A stretch of DNA of 64,000 nt from Pseudosulfitobacter sp. DSM 107133. GTDB taxonomy: Bacteria > Pseudomonadota > Alphaproteobacteria > Rhodobacterales > Rhodobacteraceae. This document shows, piece by piece, positions 35,043-44,184 of this stretch. Below the pieces are notes generated by a model, which had not been told where the DNA came from, ran no database searches, and worked only from the letters and a program-made list of their open reading frames with translations. Both the position numbers and the translations under genes were made by a program. The stretch is taken from NCBI RefSeq assembly GCF_022788695.1, contig NZ_CP085154.1, positions 2,046,001 to 2,110,000 of the forward strand, written 5' to 3'. Position 1 is the first letter of the stretch. Every line of letters starts with the position of its first letter.

Positions 35043-36239
35043 ATGAAAAAGTTTTTGATGGCCACCGCGGCCACCGCCTTGATGACGGGTTCGGCTTTTG
35101 CTGCCGGCCACGCGAAAGAGGTCAAAATCGGCGTGATCCTCGGCTTTACCGGCCCTCTGGAATCGATCACACCTGCCATGGGCGCGGGCGCTGAACTGGC
35201 GATGGCCGAAGTAACCGAAAGCGGCATGCTGCTGGACGGTGCAACAGTAACGTCAATCCGCGGCGACAGCACATGCATCGACGCCGGTGCCGCCACTTCG
35301 GCTGCCGAACGTCTGATCACATCCGACAAGGTCAACGCGATCATGGGTGCGGACTGCTCTGGCGTGACCGGCGCGATTTTGCAAAACGCAGCACGCCCTA
35401 ACGGCATCGTGATGATTTCGCCTTCGGCCACATCGCCCGGCCTGTCGACAGCCGAAGATGACGGCCTGTTCTTCCGCACCGCCCCATCGGATGCGCGTCA
35501 GGGCGTCATCATGACCGAGATCCTGCAAGATCGCGGCGTCAAGGAGGTCGCGCTGACCTATACCAACAACGACTATGGCAAGGGTCTGGCAGATTCGTTC
35601 CAGGCGGCTTTTGAAGCAGCCGGCGGGACTGTCACCATCTCGACAGCGCACGAAGACGGCAAAGCGGACTATTCGGCTGAAGTCGGCGCGCTGGCCTCGG
35701 CGGGCGGTGAAGCGCTGGTCGTCGCCGGTTATGTTGACCAGGGCGGCTCGGGCATTGTCCGTTCGTCCATCGACACGGGTGCGTTTGACACGTTCTATTT
35801 CCCCGACGGTATGGTTGGTGAAAAGCTGAATGAAAACTTCGGTGCTGAACTGAACGGCTCGTATGGCGCCTATCCCGGCACCGACAGCGAGGGCGCTGCC
35901 AAGTTCGTCGAACTGGCCAAAGCGGCCGGCTTTGACGGTACCGGCGCATTCGCCCCGGAAAGCTATGACGCTGCGGCGCTGATCATGCTGGCGATGCAGG
36001 CGGCAGATTCGATGGACTCGGCCGATTTCAAAGACAAGGTCATGGACGTTGCCAACGCACCCGGCGAGAAAATCTATCCCGGTGAACTGGCCAAGGCACT
36101 TGAGCTGCTCAAAGAAGGCAAGGATGTCGACTATGAAGGCGCATCCGCCGTTGAACTGATCGGACCCGGTGAATCGGCTGGCAACTATCAGGAAATCGAA
36201 TTCGCTGACGGCAAGTATTCCACAATCAAATACCGCTGA
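35043..36239 (+). CDS. Branched-chain amino acid ABC transporter substrate-binding protein
   Basis: 398-aa periplasmic type I binding protein. Signal peptide 1-20 ends at AFA-AGH, then VKIGVILGFTGPLESITPAMG. Central SADCSGVTGAILQNAA-like and TYTNNDYGKGLADSF stretches are of the Peripla_BP_6 family. RBS AAGGGAG lies 7 bases before the start. It opens a five-gene operon with the same layout as the 149-5222 transporter but little identity to it, so the two likely bind different ligands. Confidence 0.9.
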   Translation: MKKFLMATAATALMTGSAFAAGHAKEVKIGVILGFTGPLESITPAMGAGAELAMAEVTESGMLLDGATVTSIRGDSTCIDAGAATSAAERLITSDKVNAIMGADCSGVTGAILQNAARPNGIVMISPSATSPGLSTAEDDGLFFRTAPSDARQGVIMTEILQDRGVKEVALTYTNNDYGKGLADSFQAAFEAAGGTVTISTAHEDGKADYSAEVGALASAGGEALVVAGYVDQGGSGIVRSSIDTGAFDTFYFPDGMVGEKLNENFGAELNGSYGAYPGTDSEGAAKFVELAKAAGFDGTGAFAPESYDAAALIMLAMQAADSMDSADFKDKVMDVANAPGEKIYPGELAKALELLKEGKDVDYEGASAVELIGPGESAGNYQEIEFADGKYSTIKYR

Positions 36240-36259
36240 TCCAAGTTCGAAACGTCGAG

Positions 36260-36285
36260 ACGGCCCGAAGTCACTTTCGGGCCGT
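36260..36285 (+). terminator. Hairpin after the binding-protein gene
   Basis: Perfect 10-bp inverted repeat ACGGCCCGAA / TTCGGGCCGT, 6-base loop, then TTCC, 20 bases past the stop. A partial terminator position like those at 1414 and 24403. Confidence 0.7.
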
Positions 36286-36346
36286 TTCCAGTATGAAGCG
36301 GACCCCGTTCAATGAGGGCCGCATACACACAGGGGATACAACGCCG

Positions 36347-37129
36347 ATGATCGTCGTCGACGACATTCATAAACATTTTGGCGGCTTTCACGCCGTGGAT
36401 GGCGCCAGCCTGTCGATCCAGCCGGGGTCGATCACCGGGCTGATTGGCCCTAATGGCGCAGGAAAAACAACTCTTTTCAACGTGATCGCGGGGGTTCTTA
36501 AACCAACCTCTGGCCGTGTCACCATGAACGGAGAGGACATAACCGGCCTGCCGCCGCACACGCTGTTCCACAAGGGGCTGCTGCGCACGTTCCAGATCGC
36601 CCATGAATTCTCGTCAATGACCTGCCGCGAAAACCTGATGATGGTGCCGGGCAACCAGTCGGGCGAAACCCTGTGGAACACCTGGTTCGGCCGCAAACGC
36701 ATCGCTGACGAGGAACGCGCCCTGCGCGCCAAGGCCGACGAGGTTCTGGAGTTTCTGACGGTGGAACATCTGGCCGACCACAAGGCAGGCCAGATCTCGG
36801 GCGGGCAGAAAAAGCTGCTGGAACTGGGGCGTACCATGATGGTCGACGCCAAGATCGTGTTTCTGGACGAGGTCGGCGCCGGTGTGAACCGCACCCTGCT
36901 GAACACCATTGGCGACGCGATCCTGCGCCTGAACCAGGAGCGCAATTATACATTTGTCGTCATCGAACACGACATGGATTTCATCGGCAAGATTTGCGAC
37001 CCGGTCATCTGTATGGCCGAAGGCAAGGTTCTGGCCGAAGGTACGCTGGACGAGATCAAGGCCAACGAGCACGTGATCGAGGCCTATCTGGGCACCGGCC
37101 TGAAAAACAAAGAGCAGGTGGGCGCATGA
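36347..37129 (+). CDS. livG: Branched-chain amino acid ABC transporter ATP-binding protein (LivG)
   Basis: 260-aa ATPase. Walker A GPNGAGKTTLF at 34-44, signature ISGGQKKLLELGR near 150, switch His in VIEHDMDF. The Walker B region reads KIVFLDEVGAGVN: the catalytic Asp-Glu is kept but the usual Pro after Glu is Val. The start at 36347 follows GGGGATA; an upstream in-frame ATG gives an atypical tail. It overlaps the LivF gene by ATGA. Confidence 0.9.
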   Translation: MIVVDDIHKHFGGFHAVDGASLSIQPGSITGLIGPNGAGKTTLFNVIAGVLKPTSGRVTMNGEDITGLPPHTLFHKGLLRTFQIAHEFSSMTCRENLMMVPGNQSGETLWNTWFGRKRIADEERALRAKADEVLEFLTVEHLADHKAGQISGGQKKLLELGRTMMVDAKIVFLDEVGAGVNRTLLNTIGDAILRLNQERNYTFVVIEHDMDFIGKICDPVICMAEGKVLAEGTLDEIKANEHVIEAYLGTGLKNKEQVGA

Positions 37130-37950
37130 GTGGCAATCCCTATACCGACGGACGCGGCAACAAGGATGCGTCGATCGCCAACCCCAAGGGCGGCGGCACC
37201 ATGTCAGCCCACCCCGGCACGGGCGGTGCGATGAACACGCGCAACGCCTTTCTGATCGGTGACAGCATGACGGGCGGCTATGGCAACGGCCCCGACATCC
37301 TGCACGATTGCACCGTGGCCGTGGACGCAGGCGAGATTGCCGTGATCGTTGGCCCCAACGGTGCGGGCAAATCCACCGCGATGAAGGCCGTGTTCGGAAT
37401 GTTGAACGTGCGCCAGGGCTCGGTCCGGCTGGACGGCGAGGATATCACCGACCTAAGCCCGCAGGACCGCGTGGCCAAGGGCATGGGGTTTGTCCCGCAA
37501 ACCTCGAACATTTTCACCTCGATGACGGTGGAAGAGAACCTTGAAATGGGCGCTTTCATCCGCCGCGATGATTTCCGCGATACGATGGCGCAGGTCTATG
37601 ACCTGTTCCCCATCCTCAAGAAAAAGCGCCGTCAGGCGGCGGGCGAGCTGTCGGGCGGTCAACGCCAGCAGGTCGCCGTGGGTCGCGCGCTGATGACACG
37701 GCCCAAGGTGTTGATGCTGGACGAACCGACGGCGGGTGTCAGCCCCATCGTCATGGACGAGCTGTTTGACCGCATCATCGAGGTCGCCCGCACCGGCATC
37801 CCGATCCTGATGGTGGAACAGAACGCGCGTCAGGCGCTTGAGATTGCGGACAAAGGCTATGTTCTGGTGCAAGGGGCGAATGCGTTCACGGGCACCGGCA
37901 AGGAACTGCTGGCCGATCCCGAAGTCCGCAAATCGTTCTTGGGGGGCTGA
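37126..37950 (+). CDS. livF: Branched-chain amino acid ABC transporter ATP-binding protein (LivF) with N-terminal extension
   Basis: 274 aa, about 40 longer than usual LivF. The Gly/Asn-rich leader (residues 1-36) has no recognised fold; internal ATGs at 37201 and 37231 would remove part or all of it. ABC core: Walker A GPNGAGKSTAMKAV, signature LSGGQRQQVAVGRAL, Walker B VLMLDEPTAGVSP, switch region LMVEQNAR. The Walker A lysine is present, unlike the LivF-type protein at 4521. Confidence 0.88.
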   Translation: MSGNPYTDGRGNKDASIANPKGGGTMSAHPGTGGAMNTRNAFLIGDSMTGGYGNGPDILHDCTVAVDAGEIAVIVGPNGAGKSTAMKAVFGMLNVRQGSVRLDGEDITDLSPQDRVAKGMGFVPQTSNIFTSMTVEENLEMGAFIRRDDFRDTMAQVYDLFPILKKKRRQAAGELSGGQRQQVAVGRALMTRPKVLMLDEPTAGVSPIVMDELFDRIIEVARTGIPILMVEQNARQALEIADKGYVLVQGANAFTGTGKELLADPEVRKSFLGG

Positions 37951-37954
37951 GGAT

Positions 37955-38023
37955 ATGTATCTGTCACTCTACGCCCGCCATCACGGCCTCAAGGGCACTA
38001 ACCATACCGGAGGCCGTGCATAA
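37955..38023 (+). CDS. Possible 22-residue peptide between livF and livH
   Basis: ATG preceded by GAGGAT opens a 22-codon frame (MYLSLYARHHGLKG...) whose TAA stop overlaps the livH ATG (TAATG). It would couple livH translation. It may be only spacer sequence: no homologue is recognised. Confidence 0.25.
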   Translation: MYLSLYARHHGLKGTNHTGGRA

Positions 38024-39033
38024 TGGATCTTCTCAACGCCTTTGTGGCGCTTTCCAACTTTGTCCTGATCCCCGCGATTGCCTATGGCAGCCAGCTTGCG
38101 CTGGGGGCGCTGGGGGTCACGCTGATCTATGGCATCCTGCGGTTTTCCAACTTTGCCCATGGCGATACGATGGCCTTCGGCACCATGGTGACCATCCTGT
38201 TCACCTGGCTGTTCCAAAGCTGGGGCATCTCGCTGGGGCCGGTGCCCACGGCGCTGCTGGCCCTGCCCTTTGGCATTCTGGGCTGTATGGCGCTGCTGCT
38301 GTTCACGGACCGTGTGGTCTATAAATTCTACCGCGAACAAAAGGCCAAGCCGGTGATCCTTGTGATCGTGTCGCTGGGCGTGATGTTCATCATGAACGGT
38401 CTGGTGCGCTTCATCATTGGCCCCGACGACCAGCGTTTTGCCGATGGCGAACGGTTTATCGTCTCGGTGCGCACGTTCAAGGAGATGACCGGGCTTGAGG
38501 AAGGGCTGGCGATCAAAACCACCCAAGGGATCACGGTGATTACCGCCGTGCTCGTGGTGATTGCCCTGTTCTGGTTCCTGAACCGCACCCGCACCGGCAA
38601 ATCCATGCGCGCCTATTCCGACAACGAGGATCTGGCGCTGTTGTCGGGGATCAACCCCGAGCGTGTGGTGATGATCACATGGCTGATCGTGGCCGCGTTG
38701 GCGACCGTGGCGGGCGTCCTTTACGGGCTGGACAAGTCGTTCAAGCCGTTCACCTATTTCCAGCTGCTGCTGCCGATCTTTGCCAGCGCCATCGTTGGCG
38801 GTCTGGGCAGTCCGCTGGGTGCCATCGCGGGCGGGTTCACCATCGCCTTTTCCGAAGTCATGGTGACCTATGCGTGGAAAAAGGTTGCAGGCTATGCTCT
38901 GCCCGAAAGTTTGGCCCCCGACGGGTTGGCCCAGCTTCTGAGCACCGACTATAAATTCGCCGTCAGCTTCGTGATCCTGCTGATCGTGTTGCTGTTCCGG
39001 CCCACCGGATTGTTTGCGGGGAAATCGGTATGA
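38023..39033 (+). CDS. livH: Branched-chain amino acid ABC transporter permease (LivH)
   Basis: 336-aa inner-membrane permease with about eight hydrophobic segments. LivH landmarks: AYGSQLALGALGVTLIYGIL, FSNFAHGDTMAFGTMVT near 45, LSGINPERVVMITWLIVAAL and GGLGSPLGAIAGGFTIAF. GGAGG lies 9 bases upstream of the ATG. Overlaps livM by 4 bases. Confidence 0.92.
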   Translation: MDLLNAFVALSNFVLIPAIAYGSQLALGALGVTLIYGILRFSNFAHGDTMAFGTMVTILFTWLFQSWGISLGPVPTALLALPFGILGCMALLLFTDRVVYKFYREQKAKPVILVIVSLGVMFIMNGLVRFIIGPDDQRFADGERFIVSVRTFKEMTGLEEGLAIKTTQGITVITAVLVVIALFWFLNRTRTGKSMRAYSDNEDLALLSGINPERVVMITWLIVAALATVAGVLYGLDKSFKPFTYFQLLLPIFASAIVGGLGSPLGAIAGGFTIAFSEVMVTYAWKKVAGYALPESLAPDGLAQLLSTDYKFAVSFVILLIVLLFRPTGLFAGKSV

Positions 39034-40355
39034 ACGAGACACTCAAAAACACTGCGCTCTTCGCGCTGGTTGCCGTGCTGATCCTCGGTACGGGATTTCT
39101 GCAAAGCTGGAACTCGGCGCTGTTTATCCTGAACTTTGGCCTGATCAGCGCGATCATGGCCCTGGGGGTGAACCTGCAATGGGGCTTTGCGGGGCTGTTT
39201 AATGTCGGCATCATGGGCTTTGTCGCCCTGGGCGGTCTGGCCACGGTTCTGGTGTCCATGCCCCCGACCACCGAAGCCTGGGCCGCAGGCGGCGGCGGTG
39301 TCATCGTTGCCCTGCTGATGGGGGCCGCAACGATTGTGGTAACCGCATTGGTGATCAAACGGATGCCTGCAGGCTGGCTGCGCACGGTTGTGGTACTGGT
39401 GCTGCTCATTGGCGGGTTCTTTGTGTACCGCGCGCTGTTTGACCCGTCGGTCGCACGGATCGAGGCGATTGATCCTGCATCGACCGGCTATCTGGGCGGC
39501 CTTAACCCCGGTGGGGCTGCATGGGGCTGGATGACGCTGGTGGCATGGCCCGTTGGTGGGCTGCTGGCGGCAGGCGTGGCGTGGATCATCGGCAAGACGG
39601 CTCTTGGCCTGCGCAGCGACTATCTGGCCATCGCCACGCTGGGCATCGCCGAGATCATCATCGCCGTGATGAAAAACGAGGACTGGCTGAGCCGGGGTGT
39701 GAAAAACGTGATCGGCCTGCCCCGCCCGGCCCCCTACGAGATCGAGCTGCAAAGCGATCCTGCGTTTCTGGAACGGGCTGCAAGTCTGGGTATGGACCCC
39801 GTCACCGCGTCCACGATCTGGGTCAAGCTGGTCTACGCGGGTCTGTTCGCCGTGGTTCTGGTGATCCTGTTCGTGCTGGCACAGCGGGCGCTGCACAGCC
39901 CATGGGGTCGCATGATGCGCGCCATCCGCGACAACGAAAACGCATCCGAAGCCATGGGCAAGGACGTGACCGCGCGGCATTTGCAGGTGTTCATCCTGGG
40001 CAGTGCGATCTGTGGCATTGCCGGTGCGATGATGACGACGCTGGACGGTCAGCTGACACCGGGCACCTACCAGCCGCTGCGCTTTACCTTCCTGATCTGG
40101 GTGATGGTGATTGTCGGCGGATCGGGCAACAACCTTGGCGCTGTGCTGGGTGGTTTCCTGATCTGGTTCCTGTGGGTTCAGGTCGAGCCTATGGGGCTGT
40201 TGCTGATGCAGGCCATCACCTCGGGCATGACCGACGGATCGCCGCTGAAGGTGCACCTGATCGAAAGTGCGGCGCATATGCGTCTGCTGACGATGGGTCT
40301 GGTATTGTTGCTGGTGCTACGGTTCAGCCCGCGCGGATTGATCCCCGAGCGGTGA
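39030..40355 (+). CDS. livM: Branched-chain amino acid ABC transporter permease (LivM)
   Basis: 441-aa permease. The N-terminal half carries ALGVNLQWGFAGLFNVGIMG. An insert of roughly 90 residues (about 110-195, with two hydrophobic stretches and a polar loop) precedes GLRSDYLAIATLGIAEIII. The C-terminal part has GKDVTARHLQVFILGSAICG and GGSGNNLGAVLGGFLIWF. The insert is why it exceeds the common 320-360 aa. Last gene of the operon, followed by a strong terminator. Confidence 0.9.
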   Translation: MNETLKNTALFALVAVLILGTGFLQSWNSALFILNFGLISAIMALGVNLQWGFAGLFNVGIMGFVALGGLATVLVSMPPTTEAWAAGGGGVIVALLMGAATIVVTALVIKRMPAGWLRTVVVLVLLIGGFFVYRALFDPSVARIEAIDPASTGYLGGLNPGGAAWGWMTLVAWPVGGLLAAGVAWIIGKTALGLRSDYLAIATLGIAEIIIAVMKNEDWLSRGVKNVIGLPRPAPYEIELQSDPAFLERAASLGMDPVTASTIWVKLVYAGLFAVVLVILFVLAQRALHSPWGRMMRAIRDNENASEAMGKDVTARHLQVFILGSAICGIAGAMMTTLDGQLTPGTYQPLRFTFLIWVMVIVGGSGNNLGAVLGGFLIWFLWVQVEPMGLLLMQAITSGMTDGSPLKVHLIESAAHMRLLTMGLVLLLVLRFSPRGLIPER

Positions 40356-40380
40356 CACCGATCATAAACCGAATTCAGAA

Positions 40381-40411
40381 AAGGCCCGTGCACCACGCGC
40401 GGGCCTTTTTT
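40381..40411 (+). terminator. Intrinsic terminator of the liv operon
   Basis: AAGGCCCGTGC / GCGCGGGCCTT stem (11 bp with one G-U pair possible), then a run of T. Strong rho-independent terminator 25 bases after livM. Confidence 0.9.
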
Positions 40412-40539
40412 GTTTGAGCAGAACGCCAGGTCTGCGCCCGACTGCGGGTAGAGGTGCGAAACATCCTGCTTCTGCCATCTGGTGTTCTGCCGACTTAACT
40501 GCCACAGATCCGCAGAATAACAAAATACAGGCACGCCCC

Positions 40540-41430
40540 ATGACGCTCACCCTATCATCCCCGCGTGACAACCTGACCGGCAGCCTGTTCATGATTGGCG
40601 CGATGGCTGCCTTTGCCGTCGAAGACGCCTTTATCAAAATCGCAGCATCCGACTTGCCTCTGGGCCAGATCCTGATCATTTTCGGTCTTGGCGGCGCACT
40701 GTGCTTTGCCCTGATAGCCCGCGCCAGCGGGGCTGCACTGTTTTCTCGCCCAGCGATGTCGCGGGTGATGCAAATTCGCAGCCTGTTCGAAATGGCAGGC
40801 CGCCTGTTCTATGTTCTGGCCATTGCCCTTACCCCGCTGTCGTCGGCCACGGTCATCTTGCAAGCCACCCCGCTGCTGGTGGTGGCGGGGGCTGCGCTGG
40901 TCTTTGGCGAACAGGTCGGCTGGCGGCGCTGGAGCGCGATTGTCATCGGGCTGATCGGTGTGATCGTTATTGTGAAGCCGGGCAGCAACGGGTTTTCGGC
41001 CCTGTCAATCTTTGCCATCCTCGGGATGATCGGCTTTGCAGGCCGCGATCTGGCCAGCCGCGCGGCGCCAAAATCGCTCAACACGGCGATCTTGGGCTTT
41101 TACGGCTTTCTGGCCGTCATCGTCGCGGGTGTCGCGTTTTCGCTGTGGGAGGCAAAGCCGTTCTACTGGCCCGCCCCCGCCACCTCCCTGTGGCTCGCTG
41201 GTGCCATCCTTGCAGGCGTCACCGCCTATGCCATGCTGATGCGCGCCATGCGCGTGGGCGATGTCTCGGCCGTCACCCCGTTCCGCTATACGCGGCTGCT
41301 GTTCGGGATCGGCCTGGGCGTCCTTGTTTTTGGCGAGGATCTGACGACCGCCACCTTTGTCGGTGCCGGTCTGATTGTGCTGTCGGGCGCGTTCATCATG
41401 TGGCGCGGCAAGACCGTTACCGCCCCTTGA
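40540..41430 (+). CDS. DMT superfamily (EamA) transporter
   Basis: 296-aa membrane protein with two EamA repeats of five helices each: the first from about 10 to 140 ([32 protein letters not shown]), the second from about 150 to 290 ([20 protein letters not shown]). Members export amino acids, nucleosides or other metabolites; the substrate is not predictable. The ATG at 40540 gives the family N-terminus. Its 3' end overlaps the convergent DUF853 gene by 14 bases. Confidence 0.88.
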   Translation: MTLTLSSPRDNLTGSLFMIGAMAAFAVEDAFIKIAASDLPLGQILIIFGLGGALCFALIARASGAALFSRPAMSRVMQIRSLFEMAGRLFYVLAIALTPLSSATVILQATPLLVVAGAALVFGEQVGWRRWSAIVIGLIGVIVIVKPGSNGFSALSIFAILGMIGFAGRDLASRAAPKSLNTAILGFYGFLAVIVAGVAFSLWEAKPFYWPAPATSLWLAGAILAGVTAYAMLMRAMRVGDVSAVTPFRYTRLLFGIGLGVLVFGEDLTTATFVGAGLIVLSGAFIMWRGKTVTAP

Positions 41431-42961
41431 ACAACCCGCCCAGAATGCCGCGTACAATGCGACGCCCCGTGGTGCCGGTCAGTTCCTTGACCACCATCTT
41501 GGTCATCTGATCGCCGAAACTGGTGCTGCTGCGGGTCGAACGTGAGGTTGAGCGTGTCACCCGCGTGCCGGAATAGCGTCGGCCCGCGTTGAAATCTCGC
41601 ACCCCGGGCTCTTCGGCCGCTTCCGCCTGTGCTTCGGCCCTGGCAGCATCCGCGGCAGCCTTGGCCGCACGTTCCTTGAGAATTTCAAAAGCCGACTTGC
41701 GGTCCAGCGGCATGTCATATTTGCCTGCCATTTCCGAAGCCCCCATAACCTCTGCCCGCTCATTCGCAGTGATTGGCCCCAGTTGCGACGACGGCGGACG
41801 GATCAGCGTGCGCTCGACGATCCCCGGCACACCTTTTTTCTGCAACATCGATGTCACGGCCTCGCCCACGCCGACCTCGCGGATGGCCTGTTCGGTGTCA
41901 AAGGCGGGGTTCTCGCGGTAGGTTTCGGCCGCCATGCGCAGTTCCTTGCGATCCTTGGCAGTAAAGGCGCGCAGGGCGTGCTGCACACGGTTGCCAAGCT
42001 GTCCAAGGATATCTTCGGGCACATCCGCAGGGTTCTGGGTGATGAAATACACGCCAACGCCTTTCGAGCGGATCAACCGCGCCACCTGTTCCACCTTGTT
42101 GACCAGCGCCTTGGGGGCGTCTTCGAACAGCAGGTGCGCTTCGTCAAAGAAAAACACCAGCTTGGGTTTGTCGGGGTCACCCACTTCGGGCAGCTCCTCG
42201 AACAGCTCGCTCAGCAGCCACAACAGGAAGGTCGCATAAAGCTTGGGCGCGCCCATCAGCTTGTCCGAGGCCAGAATATTCACCATGCCCCGCCCGTCAG
42301 CATCACAGCGCATCAGGTCGGCCAGATCCAGCGCCGGTTCACCGAACAGGTTCGTTCCGCCCTGATTTTCCAACACCAGCAACCGCCGCTGGATCGCCCC
42401 GATCGACGCGGTGGACACATTGCCATAGCGCAGCGACAGGTCTTTGGCATTTTCACCGATCCAGACCAGCAGCGCCTGCAAGTCCTTGAGGTCCAGCAGC
42501 GGCAGGCCCTCTTCGTCGGCCAGACGGAAGGCAATATTCAGAATGCCCTCTTGCGCCTCGCTCAGTTCCAGAAGCTGGCTCAGCAACAGCGGCCCCATCT
42601 CCGACACTGTGGTGCGCACAGGATGGCCCTGTGCGCCAAACAGATCCCAGAACGTGACCGGAAAGGCCTGATAGGAATACTCTGCAAATCCGATGGTTGC
42701 CGCGCGTTCGGTAAAGGGAACATGCAATTTGTTACCCGTGCTGCCCGCCTTGGCCAGACCGGACAAATCCCCTTTGACGTCGGCCATGAACACCGGCACG
42801 CCGGCAGCCGAAAATCCCTCGGCCAGAATTTGCAGTGTCACGGTCTTGCCTGTGCCAGTGGCCCCCGCAATCAGCCCGTGACGGTTGGCATATTTCAGGC
42901 TTAGCCCCTGTTTGGTGCCATAATCCGGCCCGCCGCCACCAACAAATACTGCATCTTCCAT
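41417..42961 (-). CDS. HerA/VirB4-like ATPase, DUF853 family
   Basis: 514-aa hexameric-type ATPase. Walker [13 protein letters not shown] near 36, Walker [18 protein letters not shown] near 270, and an Arg-finger region in [20 protein letters not shown]. The C-terminal part is Ala/Glu-rich and likely coiled ([20 protein letters not shown]), followed by Arg/Ser repeats. E. coli YjgR is a relative; the cellular role is not established. The start at 42961 is 7 bases from AGGACAG and matches the [11 protein letters not shown] family start; a 57-base longer form exists. Confidence 0.87.
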   Translation of the reverse strand: MEDAVFVGGGGPDYGTKQGLSLKYANRHGLIAGATGTGKTVTLQILAEGFSAAGVPVFMADVKGDLSGLAKAGSTGNKLHVPFTERAATIGFAEYSYQAFPVTFWDLFGAQGHPVRTTVSEMGPLLLSQLLELSEAQEGILNIAFRLADEEGLPLLDLKDLQALLVWIGENAKDLSLRYGNVSTASIGAIQRRLLVLENQGGTNLFGEPALDLADLMRCDADGRGMVNILASDKLMGAPKLYATFLLWLLSELFEELPEVGDPDKPKLVFFFDEAHLLFEDAPKALVNKVEQVARLIRSKGVGVYFITQNPADVPEDILGQLGNRVQHALRAFTAKDRKELRMAAETYRENPAFDTEQAIREVGVGEAVTSMLQKKGVPGIVERTLIRPPSSQLGPITANERAEVMGASEMAGKYDMPLDRKSAFEILKERAAKAAADAARAEAQAEAAEEPGVRDFNAGRRYSGTRVTRSTSRSTRSSTSFGDQMTKMVVKELTGTTGRRIVRGILGGLFKGR

Positions 42962-43050
42962 CAAACTGTCCTGTTCCTTGACGGTTTTGCTTCGGGCAAA
43001 ACCTGTTGCGCTGACCATACAAACTTAACCTTTTAGGGCCATAGTGATTT

Positions 43051-43133
43051 TCATTCCGCAGCGACATGTCCTTTTGCGGCGGAATGACTTCCTCCCTGTC
43101 AGACTGGCCGCGCCCTCGGGTGCGGCCTTTTTT
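43051..43133 (+). ncRNA. Candidate small RNA 1 with intrinsic terminator
   Basis: In a 490-base gap, a perfect 9-bp stem TCATTCCGC / GCGGAATGA (43051-43087) is followed by the single-stranded CUUCCUCCCUG and then a strong terminator (GGCCGCGCCC / GGGTGCGGCC, 43106-43127, T6). No + strand gene lies upstream to need this terminator; the neighbour is on the - strand. CCUCC-rich stretches can pair with ribosome-binding sites, as in alphaproteobacterial trans-acting sRNAs. The promoter and 5' end were not identified. Confidence 0.5.
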
Positions 43134-43217
43134 GATGTAAGAACAGGCCGTAACACCCGGGCAGCTCGGAAATTTCTTTGTCCCGTCGACAAACTTGAAG
43201 GTTTCACAGATTTCCAG

Positions 43218-43246
43218 TTGACCGATTATGTGTCTTTGCCTAGGTT
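43218..43246 (+). promoter_or_regulatory. Sigma-70-type promoter of candidate sRNA 2
   Basis: TTGACC (43218-43223), 17-base spacer, TAGGTT (43241-43246). Predicted start about 43253, directly before the hairpin and terminator of the candidate RNA. Confidence 0.55.
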
Positions 43247-43252
43247 CTCTTT

Positions 43253-43323
43253 AAAACAAGTCGGCCAGTCCGACGGGGAGAAATCATTTGAAAAGAGGGT
43301 CCTGACGGGTCCTCTTTTCTTTT
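43253..43323 (+). ncRNA. Candidate small RNA 2, about 70 nt
   Basis: Promoter at the right distance, a first hairpin GTCGG / CCGAC near 43260-43274, an A-rich linker containing GGGGAGAAA, then a terminator stem AAAAGAGG / CCTCTTTT (43291-43318) followed by CTTTT. No open frame of note. The IalB-like gene begins 129 bases later, so an attenuated leader of that gene is the main alternative. Confidence 0.5.
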
Positions 43324-43451
43324 GCCTATTCCCTTGCTGCGCCCGGTGGCAGAAAACTGCCTGAATTCAGCACATTTCATGACTGCTGCCGCTGACAGTG
43401 CCGCCCTTGCGTGCTAACTGGAACTCAAAGCAACCAAGTCTGGAAGTTAAG

Positions 43452-44102
43452 ATGTCAAATTCGATCAAAACCCTGCTGTTGACTGCTGCATTGTCGCTGG
43501 GCGCGCCGCTGTCCGTTCTGGCGCAGGACACGACAACGACACCCGAGACAACGGCGACCGAAGGAACACCGGTCGAAACCCAATCCGGCTCCGCCACCGA
43601 GATTGAATCACAGCTGAGCCTGGGTGCCGACGCGGATGCAGATCCCGAACTGGGCAAACCCTACACTTCCGAGACGATCGGCGCGTTTGAAATACGCTGC
43701 ATCAAGACCGAAGCCGAAACAGACCCCTGCCAGATGTACCAGCTGTTGGATGACGGTCAGGGCTCGCCTGTTGCCGAATTCTCTCTGTTCCGTCTGCCCG
43801 AAGGTGGCAAGGCCGTGGCCGGCGCAACCCTTGTTGTGCCTTTGGAAACATCGCTGCCCGCACAGCTGAAAATCGCTGTGGATAACGGCAAGGCGCGCAC
43901 CTATCCCTATGCTTTCTGCAACCCTGTCGGCTGCTATGCCCGTATCGGTCTGGTGGCAGAGGACGTCGCCGCATTCAAACGCGGTGCCAACGCCACCATC
44001 ACCATCGTACCGGCACTGGCCCCCGATCAAACGGTAAACCTGACGCTGTCGCTGAAGGGCTTTACCGACAGTTTTGAAAAATCGTCGGTGATCGAACAAT
44101 AA
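43452..44102 (+). CDS. Invasion-associated locus B (IalB) family protein
   Basis: 216-aa exported protein: signal peptide 1-22 (ALSLGAPLSVLA-QDT), a Thr/Glu-rich low-complexity linker (about 23-60), then the IalB domain with FEIRCIKTEAETDPCQMYQ, VPLETSLPAQLKIAVDNG, YAFCNPVGCYARIGL and a C-terminal sheet. Paired cysteines suggest disulfides in the periplasm. Function in free-living bacteria is unknown. ATG 43452 has GGAAG upstream; an earlier in-frame start lacks a signal peptide. Confidence 0.82.
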   Translation: MSNSIKTLLLTAALSLGAPLSVLAQDTTTTPETTATEGTPVETQSGSATEIESQLSLGADADADPELGKPYTSETIGAFEIRCIKTEAETDPCQMYQLLDDGQGSPVAEFSLFRLPEGGKAVAGATLVVPLETSLPAQLKIAVDNGKARTYPYAFCNPVGCYARIGLVAEDVAAFKRGANATITIVPALAPDQTVNLTLSLKGFTDSFEKSSVIEQ

Positions 44103-44124
44103 CGCGGCGCCTTCGGGCGAGCGC

Positions 44125-44157
44125 AAAGGCCGCGTCCTTGAACAGGGCGCGGCCTTT
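44125..44157. terminator. Terminator between IalB-like and ketoacyl synthase genes
   Basis: Stem AAAGGCCGCGTCC / GGGCGCGGCCTTT with one mismatch and a 7-base loop, T-rich on one side and A-rich on the other. Suits both converging genes. Confidence 0.85.
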
Positions 44158-44184
44158 TGCTTTACCGACTACGCTCAGAAGCGC

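Noticed and set aside
42978..43006. TTGACG as -35 of candidate sRNA 1
   Set aside because: The sequence 17 bases downstream (ACCTGT) is a poor -10, so the promoter of that RNA is left undefined.
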